DNA of 64,000 nucleotides, from positions 3,446,001-3,510,000 of the forward strand of contig LR743504.1 in assembly GCA_902712845.1 (NCBI GenBank), given 5' to 3'. Positions 32,601-41,714 of the stretch are shown piece by piece. Numbering within the stretch: position 1 is the first letter of the stretch; each line of letters opens with the position of its first letter. The DNA is from Methylobacterium bullatum. GTDB taxonomy: Bacteria > Pseudomonadota > Alphaproteobacteria > Rhizobiales > Beijerinckiaceae. The notes beneath the pieces were generated by a model. The model searched no databases, was not told the DNA's origin, and saw nothing but the letters and a program-made list of their open reading frames with translations. Made by a program: the position numbers and the translations under genes.

Positions 32601-33988
32601 GAGAGCGTGGCGGTGGGCGCGTCGAGATCGAACGCCGTCACATCGACCACGCCGTCGGGCTGGAGCGTGCCTCGGAAGGTGAAGGCACCGCGCGATCCCA
32701 CCGCCCGGCGCAGGGCAGGGTCGGCGAGCTTCAACCCCTCCACATTGGCATCCGCACGGAGCGCGAAGCGGGTGGCGTTGGGATCGCCGCCCGTGGGTTC
32801 CATGGCGAGGCTGGCGGCGATCCGCTCGAGGACGTTGCCGTCCGCGCGCAGGCCCGCTGCCTTGAGGTCGCCGTTCACCCGTAGCCGTGCGATCGGCCCC
32901 TTCACGGTCCCGTCGAAGACGAGGGTGTCGAGCTCGGCATTGGCCGCCTTGGTGACGCTGCCCTCGGTGGGGACGGCGCGGGCCGAGATCGTGAAGGCGG
33001 CGACCCGCTCCGGTGTGAGGCTACCCGACGCGTCGAGGCGGGCGGTGCGGGAGGCGAGCGCGAGACGGTCGATGCCGAAGGCGCCGCTATCGGCGAAACG
33101 CAGGGCGCCGTCGAGCTTGGTGGTGCCGGAGAAGATCGCCGCCGCCGGGCCGGGCAGGAGACCCTCGATCCGCGAGGAGAGGTCGAGGGTGAGGGAGCGG
33201 TCGGCGCCGGCGCGGGCGATGCGGGCCATGCCCTTGGCGCCGAGATCGGGGCCGGCATCGAAATCGAGCCGGGCGTTCCAGGCATCGAGGGTGCCGCGTC
33301 CGTCGAGGTCGAGGTTGATCGGCGGCTCGCCGGGGAGGTTGGCGAATTTGGAGAGGAGGCCGCCAGCAGCCTCCACTAGGGTGGTCTTCACCTCGAGCTT
33401 CTCGCCCTTGGGCACGAAGAGCAGGCGGGCGACGAATTGCCCGGTGGCGTCGAGGCGGCGCACGGACAGGTCGAGGTCGAGTCCTTCGGACGGGGCGCCG
33501 AGCTTGGCCTTGCCCTCGGCGGACAGGCGCGCCGGCTGACCCGCAACGGTCTCGCCAAGCACGAGTTCGGCGAGCTTGAAGGCGGTGATCTCCACCTTCA
33601 CCGGAAGTTCGGGAAGCAGCGAGCCGTCGGGCTCCGGCGTCGCCGAGACCGGGGCGGGGAGGGGACGGCGCAGCACTTCGAGGCGGCCGATCTCCAGGCT
33701 GTCCACCTGCAGGCGTCCCGAGAGGAGGGCGAGGCGGCTCCAGACCAGGCGCGCCTTGTCGAGCTTCAGCCAGGCGCCGTTGCGATCGCTGATCACCACG
33801 TCGCGGATCGTGGCGTTGGAGGACAGCGCCCCGTCCACGGCGCCGATGGACACCTGGGAGCCCGGCGTGGACAACGCCTTCGACAGGAGGCCGCCGAGGA
33901 CGGTCTTCTCGCCCTCGTCGGCGCGGGTGTGGGTGGCCGGGACGGCGATGCAGATGGTCAGGCCGATGACGGCCACGGTGCCGCGCAT
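29684..33988 (-). CDS. tamB: translocation and assembly module protein TamB
   Basis: The protein has about 1,434 residues from the ATG at 33988; an ATG at 34051 that overlaps the tamA stop (TGATG) would add 21. An N-terminal anchor (VAVIGLTICIAVPATHT) is followed by more than 1,000 residues of repeating beta strands (Ala/Leu/Gly/Asp-rich), the taco-shaped groove that spans the periplasm, and the C-terminal DUF490/TamB domain ending VGVGAEWEY. TamB works with TamA in assembling some outer-membrane proteins and in lipid transport between the two membranes. The adjoining tamA confirms the assignment. Length is at the upper end for alphaproteobacterial homologues. Confidence 0.92.
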   Translation of the reverse strand: MRGTVAVIGLTICIAVPATHTRADEGEKTVLGGLLSKALSTPGSQVSIGAVDGALSSNATIRDVVISDRNGAWLKLDKARLVWSRLALLSGRLQVDSLEIGRLEVLRRPLPAPVSATPEPDGSLLPELPVKVEITAFKLAELVLGETVAGQPARLSAEGKAKLGAPSEGLDLDLSVRRLDATGQFVARLLFVPKGEKLEVKTTLVEAAGGLLSKFANLPGEPPINLDLDGRGTLDAWNARLDFDAGPDLGAKGMARIARAGADRSLTLDLSSRIEGLLPGPAAAIFSGTTKLDGALRFADSGAFGIDRLALASRTARLDASGSLTPERVAAFTISARAVPTEGSVTKAANAELDTLVFDGTVKGPIARLRVNGDLKAAGLRADGNVLERIAASLAMEPTGGDPNATRFALRADANVEGLKLADPALRRAVGSRGAFTFRGTLQPDGVVDVTAFDLDAPTATLSYAGRVGQNTLTGTLKAGLADLSAFSDVADRTLAGSVAVKANLSGDPARKAVTADVDATTKGLVLGLPALDRLLGREPHFSGRLSQVFDGYSFDGVKLDGAEVVARLEGKATARLADAKLLVDVKTLSAVDPRLAGRALLDGRLSGTLEKPDLTATLTAADGRALGRPIRDVRVATALKDLTGALDGTLALGGEIGGKTLRGDVHLARTGADWSLDRLAVNLGSATLAGRAAVDAATLLTQGSVTLSAANLDDLSPLALTPLAGSLDATVALSREGGRQDASVKAKGASLRSGEIGLAQLDADLTGRDLLAHPVVDGRVNADRVIAAGESIDTVRLLAVGSPNASDITLTAKARGFDLDGAARLVPAKATRIELSRFSASRGKDRLALAGPATITLDRGSALIDGLVIAAGTGRVSLAGRAGSNLDLKLGIRALPLALARIASPSLALTGTLDGDADIHGTAARPEGRYALSVAKVVTPETRKAGLPPIDAKASGTLSDGRAGIEGRVSAGRGAELTLAGFLPVSAGGPIALKLRGTFDAAMANSLLSVGGQRVTGRIALDGGVSGTLDAPRAEGAATLSGGSFTDPLQGIALKQIEGRVTGRGDTLVVERLTAQTRNGGGLQASGRVALDPNGGFPGAFKITAERAELVSSPIVTATASLNLALSGPLARTPKVSGRVDLVSVDVTVPDRLPATVQPLPGVRRVNTPADVRARVDAKADRTAKVAALGKRRKAPPPFDATLDVAVHAPNRIFVRGRGIDAELGGDLRLTGTSRDPVAVGDFAMRRGRLSIIGQRLDFTRGRLAFNGELAVPDLDFQAETKAAEVTARVAVTGPANQPDFVLTSDPSLPQDEVLSRLLFKKAAGGLSPFQALQLAQAVSQLSGGAGGPDVFEQARKGLGLDSLDVSTGASGGPALGASRYLSDRLSVGVKAGAKPQDTAATVDYDVTRRIKIQGEAGSDGRTAVGVGAEWEY

Positions 33989-34050
33989 CACCCTCCCCCC
34001 TCCGCGGGGGAGGGAAGGACGGCTCGCACGGACGCCTCGGAAAAATTCCA

Positions 34051-36048
34051 TCAGAACGACTGCCCCAGGCTGATGTACAGGGCCACGGGACGCTCGCGGT
34101 TCCCCTTGATGCGGTCGAGGGGGAACGCCACGTCGACGCGGATCGGGCCGATGCCGGTATAGTAGCGGAGGCCGAGGCCCGCCGCGTAGCGGATGCGCTC
34201 CTCGAAATCGGGCAGGCTGCCCTCGAAGGCGGTGCCGGCGTCGAAGAACGGCACGATCCCGATCGTGTCGGTGATCTTGACCCGCGCCTCCACCGAGGCT
34301 TCGAGCAGGCTGCGCCCGCCCACCGGCAGGTTGAACGGCCCGCGCGGGCCCAGTGTCCGGTAGGGGAAGCCGCGCACCGAGCCGCCGCCGCCGGCGAAGA
34401 AGCGGATATTGGCCGGGATGTCCTCGAGGCTCGCGCCGGAGATCGAACCGAAGCCGATGCGGCCGGCGAGGATATAGCGGGCCTCGTCGTCGATGGCGTA
34501 GTAGGTCGAGCCCTGCGCCTTGGCGACGAAGATCGACGGATCCGAGCCGAGGAACCCGGCATAGGGCGTCACCGATGCGGTGGCCCGGAACCCCTGCGTC
34601 GGATCGAGCAGGTTGTCGGTGGAATCGTAGGCCACGGACAGCGGCACGCCGATCAGGCGGTAATCGACCTTGCCGAGCGCGTCCTGCGAGCGGCCGGCCT
34701 GACCGTCGATGCCGATCTGCGCGTAGAACGTGTCGGAGAACCGGTGCCGGATGCCGATCGTGCCGCCGGCCGCGTCCGAGACGTAGGATTGCTGGGCCTC
34801 GCGGCCCGCGAAGACATTGGCCACGAGATCGTTGCGCGTGCCCCACAGAGCCGGCTTGACGAAGGTCGCGGAGACCCTGCCGCCCAGCCCGTTCGAATCG
34901 ATCCCGGCGGCCTTGCGTTGCGCAGCGTAGAGGTCGTTGCCGAGATAGTAGATGTCGGCGTCGAGCCGCAGGGTCTCGCCGCCGCCGAACAGGTTGCGGT
35001 TGGCATAATAGGCACGGATGCCCGGGCCATCGACCGTGGAGAAGCGGGCCGCGACCCCGATCAGGTTGCGGTCGCGCTCGGTCACGTCGACGAAGATCGG
35101 CAGGTTGCCCTGCGCGTCGAGCGCCTCGCCCTCGCGGACCCGGACGGAGCCCAGGGCCTCCACCTTGGCGACGGACCGGCGGATGTCGGCCACGGCCTTG
35201 GGTGAATAGGGATCGCCCGGCTCGCTGTAGATGAAGGAGCGCACCACCGCCGGGTCGATGCCGGTGGTGCCGCGCACGGCGACCTCACCCAGCCCCGCGA
35301 TGGGGCCGGGATCGATTGTGAAGCGCACGTCCATGACATGGGCGGCGTCATCCACCACGGGATCGCGCGAGACCGCCTTGGCGAATGGATGGCCCAGCGC
35401 GCGGAAGCGATCGACGATCTTCGCCTCGCGGGCGAGCACGGTGGCCGAGCGGGCGGGGACGTCGTCGTCCACCCGGGTGAAACGCTCGGGCAGCACCTCG
35501 GACGGGAAATCGTTGCCACGGGGATCGGAGGCCGCCACCGTGCGGAGCTTGTAGAGCGGACCGGCATCGACGACGATCTTCACGGGCACCAAGGCCCGGT
35601 TCCGGCCGTTCTCGGCGGCTCGCGCCGCAGCCGCCACCGAGGCCTCCCCCGTCAGTTCGACCCCGTCGATTCGGATGGCGACCTTGCCCTGGTAATAGCC
35701 GTATCCGGAAAGCACGTCGGACAGGCGGCGAAGGTCCGCCTCCGCCCGCCGCACGATGCCCTCGCCATCGGGCGGAGCGTCCTGGCGCAGGCGATAGAGC
35801 GTGGAGGTGTCCTGCAGAGCCTTCAGAACGTCGTCATCCTCGAGTCCCTGGAACTTGACCGAATAGGGCAGCGTCTCGCCGCTCGGTGCCGGAGGCTCCT
35901 CCTCGGAGCCGAACAGGCCGAACAGGTCGAAGGCGACGGCCGGGGAGGAGGCGAGGGCGGCCATCGACACGCCGCCGAGGACGGCCAAAGCCACGCCCGC
36001 GCAGCCGTGTCTCAAACCCCTGCCTTTGGAATTCTGCATGCCCGACAT
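34051..36048 (-). CDS. tamA: translocation and assembly module protein TamA (BamA family)
   Basis: The protein has 665 residues from the ATG at 36048; other in-frame starts lie nearby. A signal peptide ends at ASSPAVA, POTRA domains follow (about 60-330; for example GEVAVRGTTGIDPAVVRSF), and a 16-stranded barrel of the Bac_surface_Ag type ends in LYISLGQSF with the C-terminal Phe expected for Bam-dependent insertion. The loop motif VRGFPYRTLG is the family's conserved VRGY/F element. It assembles outer-membrane proteins with TamB, whose gene follows directly. Confidence 0.92.
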   Translation of the reverse strand: MSGMQNSKGRGLRHGCAGVALAVLGGVSMAALASSPAVAFDLFGLFGSEEEPPAPSGETLPYSVKFQGLEDDDVLKALQDTSTLYRLRQDAPPDGEGIVRRAEADLRRLSDVLSGYGYYQGKVAIRIDGVELTGEASVAAAARAAENGRNRALVPVKIVVDAGPLYKLRTVAASDPRGNDFPSEVLPERFTRVDDDVPARSATVLAREAKIVDRFRALGHPFAKAVSRDPVVDDAAHVMDVRFTIDPGPIAGLGEVAVRGTTGIDPAVVRSFIYSEPGDPYSPKAVADIRRSVAKVEALGSVRVREGEALDAQGNLPIFVDVTERDRNLIGVAARFSTVDGPGIRAYYANRNLFGGGETLRLDADIYYLGNDLYAAQRKAAGIDSNGLGGRVSATFVKPALWGTRNDLVANVFAGREAQQSYVSDAAGGTIGIRHRFSDTFYAQIGIDGQAGRSQDALGKVDYRLIGVPLSVAYDSTDNLLDPTQGFRATASVTPYAGFLGSDPSIFVAKAQGSTYYAIDDEARYILAGRIGFGSISGASLEDIPANIRFFAGGGGSVRGFPYRTLGPRGPFNLPVGGRSLLEASVEARVKITDTIGIVPFFDAGTAFEGSLPDFEERIRYAAGLGLRYYTGIGPIRVDVAFPLDRIKGNRERPVALYISLGQSF

Positions 36049-36633
36049 CACGAAGCGCGACCCGCCCTCGTGATCTGCCACGGCGCGATCCCGACGGGTC
36101 GTCCGCCCACCTTCGATTCCGTCATCCCGCCCCCGCTTCGATGCCGGTCAACCTTCCGTGACGACCCCTCACCGGGTCGTTAAGGTCGTTCCTCGCCCCA
36201 TGTCGCAGAGTGGCAAGCCTAGCCGTCGCCCCCGGCGAGGGCAACCACAGGCAGTGCCGCAGTCCAGACCGGACGGCTCCTCCACGGGAACCGCCTGTCA
36301 TTCAGTCGGCTCGCTTTACCGATGGAAATCGCAGGCCATGTCGGGAACCCGGAACGGTCGGGAGCCTTGTCTGAGCATCGCAGGCACCCTAACTTTCACC
36401 TATCGGACCTTGTCTTCAACGATCCCCCGCCGGTTCATTCCGGGTCGCACGCCCAGCAGTCGCTGCAGAACTGCCGCGGGCCGTCGCTTCGATCCCATCG
36501 CATCTCCGAGACCCTGCGCCCTGTCGGCCGCGCGTTGCTTTACCGCTGCCCGAGAGGCCCCTCCCCACACGATTCGAGACGAGGGCGCGACCCCTGCAAT
36601 CGCGTTTCTCCCGACGGCGAGAAGGACATATCC
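36049..36633. other. divergent intergenic region between tamA and the cold-shock gene
   Basis: The 585 bp hold no convincing gene. The stretch before the cold-shock gene is probably its long 5' leader, as is common for csp genes. Open frames here are low in protein-like composition. Confidence 0.5.
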
Positions 36634-36843
36634 ATGAGCACGGGCACCGTGAAATGGTTCAACGAGACCAAGGGCTACGGCTTCATTCAACCGGATGACG
36701 GCGGCAAGGACGTGTTCGTCCATATCTCGGCCGTGGAACGCGCCGGCATGCGCAACCTCATTGAGGGGCAGAAGCTGTCCTACGAGATCGAGAACGACCG
36801 CCGCACCGGCAAGCAATCCGCCGGCAACCTCCAGGCCGCCTGA
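36634..36843 (+). CDS. cold-shock protein, CspA family
   Basis: The protein has 69 residues, the standard length for the family. Both RNA-binding motifs are present: RNP1 as KGYGFIQ and RNP2 as VFVHIS, with WFN near the N-terminus. It binds single-stranded nucleic acid and melts RNA secondary structure. GAGAAGGA precedes the ATG by 8 bases. A GC-rich hairpin follows at 36900. Confidence 0.92.
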   Translation: MSTGTVKWFNETKGYGFIQPDDGGKDVFVHISAVERAGMRNLIEGQKLSYEIENDRRTGKQSAGNLQAA

Positions 36844-36899
36844 GGCCTGGACGAACGAGGGCCATCCTTTGTGAGGCCTTTGTTCAACACATGCATAAG

Positions 36900-36922
36900 A
36901 AGCCGCCCTGCCATGGGCGGCT
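36900..36922 (+). terminator. hairpin after the cold-shock gene
   Basis: AAGCCGCCC pairs with GGGCGGCTT around a five-base loop, 57 bp after the stop. The T run is weak (CGGTTGATT), so termination may need Rho, but the position fits. Confidence 0.6.
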
Positions 36923-37058
36923 TCGGTTGATTCCCGCCGCATCGTGAGGCATTTGGCTTTCCGATTCGATCCCGTCTCTCGATGATTCACAGCAAGGCTC
37001 AGCGCCGCGCGCTTCCGCTCGCGGAACGGGCCGAGACGCACCACCCGAGAAAGGTCAG

Positions 37059-37433
37059 ATGAGCGCCTTCGACTACAGGAATTTCGACGACCGCCGTAAG
37101 AACTCCGCCAGCGCCAAGCAGATGCTGCTGGAAAAATTCAAGGCCCGTCCCCCGGCGGATGACCCGGAAATGATTGCCAAGGCCCAGGCCCGCGCCGCGA
37201 TCGCCCGTGCCCGGGACGAAAGGGCTCGCGAACGCGAAGCCGCCCGCATCGCCGCCGAAAAGCAGGCTGCCGAGGAGAAGCGCGCTCGCGAAGAGGCGGA
37301 GCTCGCCGCCCAGATCGCCCGCGAAGAGGAAGAGACGCGTCTCGCCGCCGAACGCAAGGCGATCGAACTCGCCGAGAAGAAGGCCCAGCGCGATGCGCGC
37401 TATGCCGCTCGCAAAGCCAAGGCCCGTCGCTGA
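37059..37433 (+). CDS. DUF6481 family protein
   Basis: The protein has 124 residues. The N-terminal FDYRNFDDRRKNSASAKQ is the conserved stretch I associate with DUF6481. The rest is one long helix of Glu, Lys, Arg and Ala (about 30-120), likely a coiled coil or single alpha-helix. It is strongly charged and without hydrophobic core. The function is unknown. Confidence 0.75.
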   Translation: MSAFDYRNFDDRRKNSASAKQMLLEKFKARPPADDPEMIAKAQARAAIARARDERAREREAARIAAEKQAAEEKRAREEAELAAQIAREEEETRLAAERKAIELAEKKAQRDARYAARKAKARR

Positions 37434-37590
37434 AGGCCTGGATGGGCCATCCCTCGTAAGGGAGGCCTCGTCGTCTCAATGACCGCCAAGGGCTCGGAGG
37501 GTGGTACCGGATCTCGTATCCGGTGCTTCTATCCGGGCCCTTTCGCGTGGTCGCCCAGGCTCACGCCGAAGTCGAACGAGAGCGCCGACG

Positions 37591-37833
37591 TCAGGCCTCG
37601 TTCTCGGCCTCGCCCTCGTCCTCGTCCTTCTCGGACGTCGTCTCGACTTCGCCCTTCGGCTCCGTATCCGCCTCGGGGCGGGGGCCGGCCTTGAACGAAC
37701 GACGCGGAGCGTTGCCGCGCTTCATCTGCGCCGGCTTCTCGATGGCACCGAGGCGCTCGGAGAGCTGCTTGGCCCGCTCGTTGAAATCGTTGGTGGTGCG
37801 CGACTGGGACGCACCACTCTTGAACGCATTCGC
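37591..37833 (-). CDS. hypothetical protein
   Basis: The protein has about 80 residues from the GTG at 37833 (VANAFKSGASQS); an upstream in-frame start at 37896 would overlap poorly composed sequence. The core NDFNERAKQLSERLGAI is helical, and the C-terminus is acidic and disordered (SEKDEDEGEAENEA). No family is recognised. Confidence 0.45.
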   Translation of the reverse strand, partial: ANAFKSGASQSRTTNDFNERAKQLSERLGAIEKPAQMKRGNAPRRSFKAGPRPEADTEPKGEVETTSEKDEDEGEAENEA

Positions 37834-37990
37834 CACTTGGGCCTCATGGAGTTGCCCAGGGCACGGGTTCGTGCGGGGTTGGCCATGTTCTAGCACGGTT
37901 TGCCGCCGAGCGGGCAGTTAACTGTTCGACGCGGCGAGCGACGGTCAGGTGCCGGACCGTTCCGGTCTCCTGAGGGGACCGGAACCGGCT

Positions 37991-40168
37991 TCAGAACCGG
38001 GCCGTCAGGAACAGCCGGACGTTGCGGCCGGGCAGCAGGATTTCGTCCTTCTTGAACGAGGCCGAGTTGCGGATGTCGTCGTCCAGGAGGTTGCGCCCCT
38101 GGAGCCCCACCGTCACCTCGCTGGCACCGTAGATCACCGGATCGAGGGACTGCGTATACGCCAGCTCGGCGCGCAGATCGTTCCAACCCCGAGTCAGTGT
38201 CTCGAACGGCGCGATCTCGGTATGGTCGAAGGCGTGGAGCAGGTTCACGCGGCCGAACCAGCCATTCGCCCGCAGGAAGGCACCGCCGCCAAGGCGATGG
38301 GGGGGAATGCGCGGAACGTAGGAACCGTCGTCGAACTGCGCCCGCACGAAATCGTACTGCGCCTCGATCCCGGCCCAGCCGTCGCCGACGGGAAGGATGT
38401 CGAGCTGCGCGCCGATCTCGGCGCCGTAGAAGGTGGTGTTGGCCTGGGAGTAGACGATCTGGCGCAACTCGTCGCCGCTGCCGCAGGACGCGAAATCGTC
38501 GTCGCAGCGGTTGCCGGTATCCCGGCGGTAGATGAAGCCGGTATAGCGCGTCACGTATCCGGTGGCGTCGAGGCGCAGGGGACCTTCGGCCCGGCGCAGG
38601 CTGAGTTCCACCGTGCGGGCACGTTCCAGCTTCAGGGTCGGATCGCCGATCTCGAAAGTCGAGGAGGCGTGGTGCGGCCCCTGCGAGAACAGCTCGTAGC
38701 TGGTGGGCGCGCGCTCGACATAGGAACCGTTGACGCTCGCCACGAACCCGTAGGGCAGGTCCTGCAGCGCGCCGAAGCTCAGGCTCTTGGGGGCGAAGCG
38801 GCGGGTCAGCGCGTAGCTCGACGGATCGAGTCCGTTGGGCAGGTAGTCGGCGGGAAACAGCGTGGCGGTGCTGTTGAGCCGGTCGTTTCCGATCCGGCCC
38901 GCCGCCTGGAAGCGCAGGCCGCCTCCCACCGCCAGTTCCTCGAAGAGATAGCCGGCTAGGGAGCGCGATTCCGTGGGCGGCAGGAAGCTCTCCAGCTGCG
39001 AATTGAGGACGCGCCGGCTGGTCTGCACGCCGACCGCACCGGTCAGAGTCCCCAGCGCGATGACGACCGGCACGTGCTGCGCCTCGAACCGGGCCTCGAC
39101 CTCCCGGTTCTTGAAGATGGCCTGCACGCCCTCGGGGCCGGCCACCTCCGCATGGTCGTGGTCATGCTCATGGTCGTGGTCGGCATGCGCCAGACCGATC
39201 TCCTCGTGGCGGTAGACCGAGCCGCCGGCCCAGAACCGCAGCACCTCGAACGGCCCCTGGAGCGGGCGGTACTCGCCACGGGCGAGCACGCGGTCCTGGT
39301 TCGGGCTGAGCCGCGAGCGGGTCTCCTCCGATTCACCACCGGGGATCTGGTACATCGCCTCGTAATGGCTGAACGACACGCCGACGAAGCCACGGTCGCC
39401 GATGGCCGAGATCCCGATGGAGCCGCCCTGCGTCTCGGTGGCCGAGTTGCGCTGGATGCCGCCGGGAATGGCATAGGAATCGGTGGCCGTCTTGAAGCCG
39501 TCGGCATGGACCGCGATGCCGTTGGCCCCGGCATCGACGCTCGCCGCGCCGAGCCTTCCGTTATCGACGCTGGAATAGCCGGTGGTGACCTGGCCGGAGA
39601 CGCCCCGGGCCGGGATGAAGGTGGGCACCTGGTTGTTCTCGGACGAGACCACGCCGCCGATGGCGCCCGAGCCGTAGCGCAGGGTCGCGGGGCCCCGGAT
39701 CACCTCGATCCGGTCGGCGGTGAGCGGGTTGACCGGCACCGCATGGTCCTCGCCGAGATCGGACACGCCGCCATTGATGATGCCGTTCTCCTGGATTCGC
39801 ACCCGCGCGTTGTCGAGGCCGCGAATGATCGGCCGCGAAGCCGCTCCGGGCGCATAGGTCGAGGACGAGATGCCGGGGCGGTCGGAGAGGGCGTCGCCGA
39901 GGGTGCGGGGCTGATTGCGCTGAATCTCGGAGCGGGTGACCACCGTGACGGGCGAGAGGCTGTCGCCGACGACCGGCAACACGCCGGTGGGAAAGCCGCC
40001 GACGGCGGAAGGGCCGGGGGCGGGGAGGATCGGGCTCGCCGAGGTCACGCTCAGCTCGGAGAGCGTCGCCTCGGCCTGCTGGGCGGCCGCGGGGGCGATC
40101 ATCGCGCCGGATGTGAGGCCCGCGCCGGACAGCATCGTCCCGGCCAGCCAGATCCTCGATCGTCTCAT
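37991..40168 (-). CDS. TonB-dependent receptor, ZnuD-like (probable zinc uptake)
   Basis: The protein has 725 residues from the ATG at 40168. A signal peptide (to APAAA) precedes a plug domain (about 55-170: TRSEIQRNQPRTLGDALSD, DRIEVIRGPATLRYGSGAIGG in part) and a 22-stranded barrel that ends in a C-terminal Phe (VRLFLTARF). A His/Asp-rich extracellular loop, HADHDHEHDHDHAE (about 350-365), is the signature of ZnuD-type zinc receptors. It imports zinc or a zinc complex with energy from TonB. A possible Zur site lies upstream at 40194. The gene stands alone. Confidence 0.88.
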   Translation of the reverse strand: MRRSRIWLAGTMLSGAGLTSGAMIAPAAAQQAEATLSELSVTSASPILPAPGPSAVGGFPTGVLPVVGDSLSPVTVVTRSEIQRNQPRTLGDALSDRPGISSSTYAPGAASRPIIRGLDNARVRIQENGIINGGVSDLGEDHAVPVNPLTADRIEVIRGPATLRYGSGAIGGVVSSENNQVPTFIPARGVSGQVTTGYSSVDNGRLGAASVDAGANGIAVHADGFKTATDSYAIPGGIQRNSATETQGGSIGISAIGDRGFVGVSFSHYEAMYQIPGGESEETRSRLSPNQDRVLARGEYRPLQGPFEVLRFWAGGSVYRHEEIGLAHADHDHEHDHDHAEVAGPEGVQAIFKNREVEARFEAQHVPVVIALGTLTGAVGVQTSRRVLNSQLESFLPPTESRSLAGYLFEELAVGGGLRFQAAGRIGNDRLNSTATLFPADYLPNGLDPSSYALTRRFAPKSLSFGALQDLPYGFVASVNGSYVERAPTSYELFSQGPHHASSTFEIGDPTLKLERARTVELSLRRAEGPLRLDATGYVTRYTGFIYRRDTGNRCDDDFASCGSGDELRQIVYSQANTTFYGAEIGAQLDILPVGDGWAGIEAQYDFVRAQFDDGSYVPRIPPHRLGGGAFLRANGWFGRVNLLHAFDHTEIAPFETLTRGWNDLRAELAYTQSLDPVIYGASEVTVGLQGRNLLDDDIRNSASFKKDEILLPGRNVRLFLTARF

Positions 40169-40193
40169 CCGCGTCACGCCCCGCAATCAATAC

Positions 40194-40211
40194 GTTATAA
40201 TGTTTCATTAC
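40194..40211. promoter_or_regulatory. candidate Zur-type operator
   Basis: GTTATAATGTTTCATTAC lies 26 bp upstream of the TonB-receptor start and is the most AT-rich element there. It resembles one arm (GTTATA) of the alphaproteobacterial Zur motif, but the second arm is degenerate. The call rests on the receptor's probable role. Confidence 0.35.
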
Positions 40212-40312
40212 CGAGTGCGTTTGATGCGGCAAGGGGGGGATACGGTGCGCGTCGCCGTTGAGACCCGACTGTGGCCGATGCGCATCATCGCCGAAACGGC
40301 CGGCGGCGCGCG

Positions 40313-41125
40313 ATGATCGTGGATGCGACGAAGGCGGCGCTTGCGCCAAGCCTCACGCGGGCAAAGATCCCTGTCGTGATCTCCCTCTCCCTCCTCGGCG
40401 CGAGCCTGCGCGTGCTCGGCCTCCTCCTGCTCGGTCTGTTTCTTCTGCCGCTCGGCAGCCATGCCCTGTGGTGGATGGCGCGGGGCGGTGGCGCGGCGGA
40501 CTGGTCGAGCGCCGGGCTGTTGCGTCCGCCGAAAGCGTCGGACCCGGCCCTTGTCCGGGTCTATGCCGCGCGGGTCGGGCGCTGGCGGGGGATCTTCGCC
40601 CATCACAGCTGGATCGTGGTGAAGCCGGAAGGCGCCCCCCGCTACACCCGCTACGACGTGGTCGGCTGGGGGATGCCTGTCCGCACGGACGGCTGGGCCG
40701 CGGACGGACGCTGGTTCGGCAACGATCCGCAGACCGTCCTCGCCCTCGACGGGGACGACGCCGCCCGCGCCATCTCGCCGATCCGCGCGGCGGTGGCCGA
40801 TTATCCCTACCAGGCGCTCGGCACCTATCAGGCCTGGCCCGGACCGAACTCGAACAGCTTCACCGCCCATGTGCTGGCCCGCCTTCCGGAGGCGCAGGCG
40901 ATCCTGCCGCCGACGGCCCTGGGCAAGGATTGGGCGCCGCCAGGGCGCATCGTCGAGCGGACTCCGAGCGGCACCGGCATCCGGCTGACCCTGGGCGGCT
41001 ATGCCGGGCTCACCGTCGGCTGGGTCGAGGGGGTCGAGATCAACCTGCTCGGCCTCGTCGCGGGGCTCGACCTGCGCCGCCCCGCGATCAAGCTTCCGGG
41101 CTGGGGCAGGATCGGAACGGCATGA
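40313..41125 (+). CDS. DUF3750 domain-containing protein
   Basis: The protein has 270 residues from the ATG at 40313. One membrane span near the N-terminus (VISLSLLGASLRVLGLLLLGLF in part) anchors it, and the DUF3750 domain follows (about 65-235), with IFAHHSWIVVKPEGAP, RYDVVGWG and the Asn-Ser segment NSNSFTAHVL. The His, Cys-like and Asn pattern has been compared with papain-like folds, but the activity is unknown. The stop overlaps the next start (ATGA), so it is coupled to an acetyltransferase. Confidence 0.85.
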   Translation: MIVDATKAALAPSLTRAKIPVVISLSLLGASLRVLGLLLLGLFLLPLGSHALWWMARGGGAADWSSAGLLRPPKASDPALVRVYAARVGRWRGIFAHHSWIVVKPEGAPRYTRYDVVGWGMPVRTDGWAADGRWFGNDPQTVLALDGDDAARAISPIRAAVADYPYQALGTYQAWPGPNSNSFTAHVLARLPEAQAILPPTALGKDWAPPGRIVERTPSGTGIRLTLGGYAGLTVGWVEGVEINLLGLVAGLDLRRPAIKLPGWGRIGTA

Positions 41126-41634
41126 CGACACCCCTCCTCATCCGCCCGGCGGAACCCGGCGACGCCGATGCGATCTGGTCCATCCTCGAGCCGGTGATCC
41201 GGGCGGGTGAGACCTATGCGCTGCCCCGCGACGGCTCGCGCGAGGCCATGCTCGCCTACTGGTTCGCTCCGGCAAACCAGGTCTTCGTCGCTCTGGACGG
41301 GGGCAGGGTGCTCGGCACCTACATGTTGAAGGCGAACCAGCAGGGCGGCGGAGCCCATGTGGCCAATGCCGGGTTCATGACCCATCCCGACGCGGTGGGT
41401 CGCGGGATCGCCCGCGCCATGGGACAGCACGCCCTCGACGGCGCCACCCGCCAGGGCTTCCTCGCCATGCAGTTCAACTTCGTCGTCGCCAGCAACACCC
41501 GCGCGGTAGCCCTGTGGGAGAGCCTCGGCTTCTCGCGGATCGCCCGTCTGCCCGACGCGTTCCGGCATCCGAGCCTTGGGCTGGTCGCCGCCCTGGTGAT
41601 GCACAGGAAGCTCGGGGCCGACGCCGCATCGTGA
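41122..41634 (+). CDS. GNAT family N-acetyltransferase
   Basis: The protein has 170 residues. The GNAT fold is visible: LLIRPAEPGDADAIWSIL at the N-terminus, the acetyl-CoA loop VGRGIARAM (about 94-102), and the closing SNTRAVALWESLGFSRIARLP. It transfers an acetyl group from acetyl-CoA to an amine; the substrate is unknown, though the layout resembles the phosphinothricin/amino-acid acetyltransferase group. It is translationally coupled to the DUF3750 gene. Confidence 0.88.
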   Translation: MTTPLLIRPAEPGDADAIWSILEPVIRAGETYALPRDGSREAMLAYWFAPANQVFVALDGGRVLGTYMLKANQQGGGAHVANAGFMTHPDAVGRGIARAMGQHALDGATRQGFLAMQFNFVVASNTRAVALWESLGFSRIARLPDAFRHPSLGLVAALVMHRKLGADAAS

Positions 41635-41714
41635 AACGTCCGCGCGACCTTTGCGCTCGCGACGGAACCTCGGCTCGCCGGAAACCTTGTCGGGTGAGTC
41701 CCTCAGCGAGCCCC

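Noticed and set aside
29684..34846. TamB reading frame extending far upstream into tamA
   Set aside because: The part beyond 34051 is the shadow of tamA in another frame (Arg/Pro-rich). The signal-anchor and ribosome-binding site support the start at 33988, or at 34051 at most.
37138..37479. Arg-rich frame opposite the DUF6481 gene
   Set aside because: It is the antisense shadow of a highly charged coding sequence.
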